Below are positions 62,201 through 64,000 of a stretch of DNA of 64,000 nucleotides, one piece after another. The stretch comes from Cloeon dipterum (Eukaryota; Arthropoda; Insecta; Ephemeroptera; Baetidae), in assembly GCF_949628265.1 (NCBI RefSeq), contig NC_088788.1, positions 28,754,335 through 28,818,334 of the forward strand. Direction: 5' to 3'. Each line of letters begins with the position of its first letter. Position 1 is the first letter of the stretch. A program made the position numbers and the translations under genes. The notes below the pieces were generated by a model that was given only the letters and a program-made list of their open reading frames with translations, had not been told where the DNA came from and did not search any database.

Positions 62201-64000
62201 CGACTGGAATGGAAATTCAGAGATAGGAAGGTTTTGCCACCAACGAACATGCGCGCACCTTTCTAACGAATCATTTGGTGAATTTAAAATCTGACGTGCT
62301 GGTTGTTGCAATCGACCTTAAACTATAAAGTTGTGGTTTTATATCGGAGAAATCCAAACAAACAAATAAACTTGAAATATTAGTAACATTACAATAGTTT
62401 AAATAACAAAGGCGTCCTGGGAACCGTTGGAAATTTAGTATTAGGTACCAGGACGCGAGAGTCGCCAGTCAGCAGGCTCATGGGCCTCTCCCATGCATAA
62501 TTCGCGAAAATGCTGACACGTTGGGCCGGGATGATCGATAAAATTCCCTCTCCCGTACATCAGCAAGCAGCAGCCGAGTCGTGTGCCTGCTCGAATCCGC
62601 GCTTGGCTTCAATCCTGTTATTTGCTGAAATTCAGCAGAGCATTAATAACGGAATAATTCGGCTCTAATGGTATTAGCGGCTGTTTAAAAATGAAGCGTG
62701 TGCAGAAAATAGTGCGCACAACAGCAGAATCCGCCGACAAAGGTCTAGCAACGGGAGATGAGAGGGTCCTACGCTGCGGCAATTAAAGAGCGAAAATTTG
62801 ATTAGGCAGCCTGTCATTCCGAGTCGCTCTTTAATGAAATTAAGATAAATCGAGTTGAAATAACCCCGGTCGAGCCAAGTCCGTAATTGGAAAAGCTGCG
62901 CGTGGAAATTTCTGCCAACGCAGACAAAATTACGACTTTGCTGCCTTAACAGACGCATCTTATCCTTAAGAAAATCAGAAGTCCTTTTGTGTCTAGCTAT
63001 TTCTTTCATTTCTAATTAACAATTGGCAGCATCAGGGTGGGGTCAAATGATTGTATCCCGTGTATGACGTCTGACTCAATCTGCACTGTAAGCTGATTTT
63101 CGCATTTTTTTTATTCTGATTATTTTCTCGAATCCGGAAGCTTTGCGTTTGAAAGTGAAAATATTGCCTTGCCGGCCCCATTTCTGGTTATAGTTAGCCA
63201 ATAGATTCCAATTTAAATATCAATTTTACGGCAATTTGGTTAATTCAGCACGGGATCCGCCGTGGAGTCTGGCGGTAATCTTCTCTGGATGCCCCGTAAT
63301 AACTTAATTACACGCGACACGGCGCACGGCTGGTGCTCGCTGAATATGCCGCGATGCCCTGTCCGCATTATGGGCCTGTCAAGACGATTTATGCAGATTT
63401 TTCTCGTGCCGAGACGCAATTTGAATATCGTATGGCATTGTTGTCGGTGCATTCACGTCGGTGGATGAAAATATGCGCTCAGCCCGCAGAATTATCTCCA
63501 GCTCTGCCACTTTTCTTACTCACTCAGCCTGCCCTATCGTGTTATTACACTCGCTGCAGTATGTACTCTCGCTCGACGATTGTTATTGGGAGTAATTTAC
63601 ATGGCAGGCAGCGAGCGAAATTATCGTGTCGGCAGGCGCAATTTGGAATTATTCCCCCAGTCGGCGCGACGTGCAAATAAAAGTGAAATAATACACGGAG
63701 TAGAGGGCAATAAATAATGATTGGCGCTTTTTATTCCATCCGCCGTGACAGACGGGCCTATAAACTCGCTGCAATTGGTGCTTTTTACGACTTCTTGAGC
63801 CCGCCGCCGCCGCCGCTTGAGCGACGTCTAGTTACCCTGCAAATGTGGGTTTCTAGCCCCACGCGCTGACCTTCGGCAAGCGGCCATCAATTCTCGCCTC
63901 TCGCACATAATTCTATCTGAGGTGGGTTTATTTATAAATAAAAATATCGTGTACGAAATATCTGCCCACATCATTCAGCTTGGAAATGGGGAAATTTCCA
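56283..64000 (+). other. spen: First coding intron of spen, runs off the window
   Basis: At least 7.7 kb, of moderate GC and with few obvious repeats. A (CAGC)n microsatellite lies at about 58380-58398 and a (CCG)n run at about 63800-63817. A 9-bp inverted repeat (GCGTCCTGG/CCAGGACGC) at 62412-62456 echoes the ends of the MITE at 23.4 kb. The long frame 58815-59321 (168 codons from ATG) shows no family resemblance. Large first introns of developmental regulators often hold enhancers; that is inference only. Confidence 0.6.
62412..62456. repeat. Possible remnant of the 23.4-kb MITE family
   Basis: GCGTCCTGG and CCAGGACGC face each other across 27 bp. The same eight bases, CGTCCTGG, open the MITE at 23438. 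There is no target duplication and nothing else matches, so this may be coincidence. Confidence 0.2.

Overview
The window is nuclear DNA from an arthropod, most likely an insect. Its genes are split by short AT-rich introns with standard GT/AG splice sites. One gene is a peptidoglycan receptor of the IMD-pathway type, a strong core promoter has the arthropod initiator TCAGTC, and short non-autonomous DNA transposons are scattered through introns and spacers. No prokaryotic or viral gene is visible. I rebuilt the exons by hand from splice signals, reading frame and protein family resemblance. Every spliced model below closes in frame with a stop codon, except spen, which runs off the right edge.

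Layout. 0.6-12.6 kb is a dense housekeeping cluster: LLPH (-), TBRG1 (+), DEF8 (-), EMC2 (+) and SASS6 (+). LLPH/TBRG1 and DEF8/EMC2 are head to head; TBRG1 and DEF8 meet tail to tail. 12.6-33.1 kb is a 20-kb stretch with no recognisable coding exon. It holds an orphan TATA plus initiator promoter (20.2 kb), a 140-bp palindromic MITE (23.4 kb), a possible noncoding first exon (24.6 kb) and a tRNA-like SINE fragment (18.8 kb). Part may be the 5' leader intron of the next gene. 33.1-39.1 kb carries glutamine synthetase and deoxyhypusine synthase, both (+). 39.5-48.5 kb carries, on (-), a PGRP-LC-like transmembrane receptor and an SLC7A9-like amino-acid transporter whose leader intron contains a complete non-autonomous hAT element. 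51.0-53.2 kb is SNX16 (-). 56.2 kb is the first coding exon of split ends (spen/SPEN, +); the remaining 7.7 kb appears to be its first coding intron.

The genes are mostly unrelated housekeeping functions: ribosome-associated nuclear protein, ER insertase subunit, centriole cartwheel, eIF5A hypusination, nitrogen assimilation, endosome traffic. The immune receptor is the most distinctive. It has an acidic cytoplasmic tail with a cryptic RHIM-like motif, one membrane span and a PGRP domain that has lost its zinc cysteine. A good NF-kappaB site lies about 270 bp upstream of its start codon.

I found no clearly new multi-gene system. The main points for a second look are the receptor and its kappaB site, a chain of upstream ORFs that overlap into the spen start, the transporter's missing heavy-chain cysteine, the large hairpin filling an EMC2 intron, and the orphan promoter in the 20-kb gene desert.
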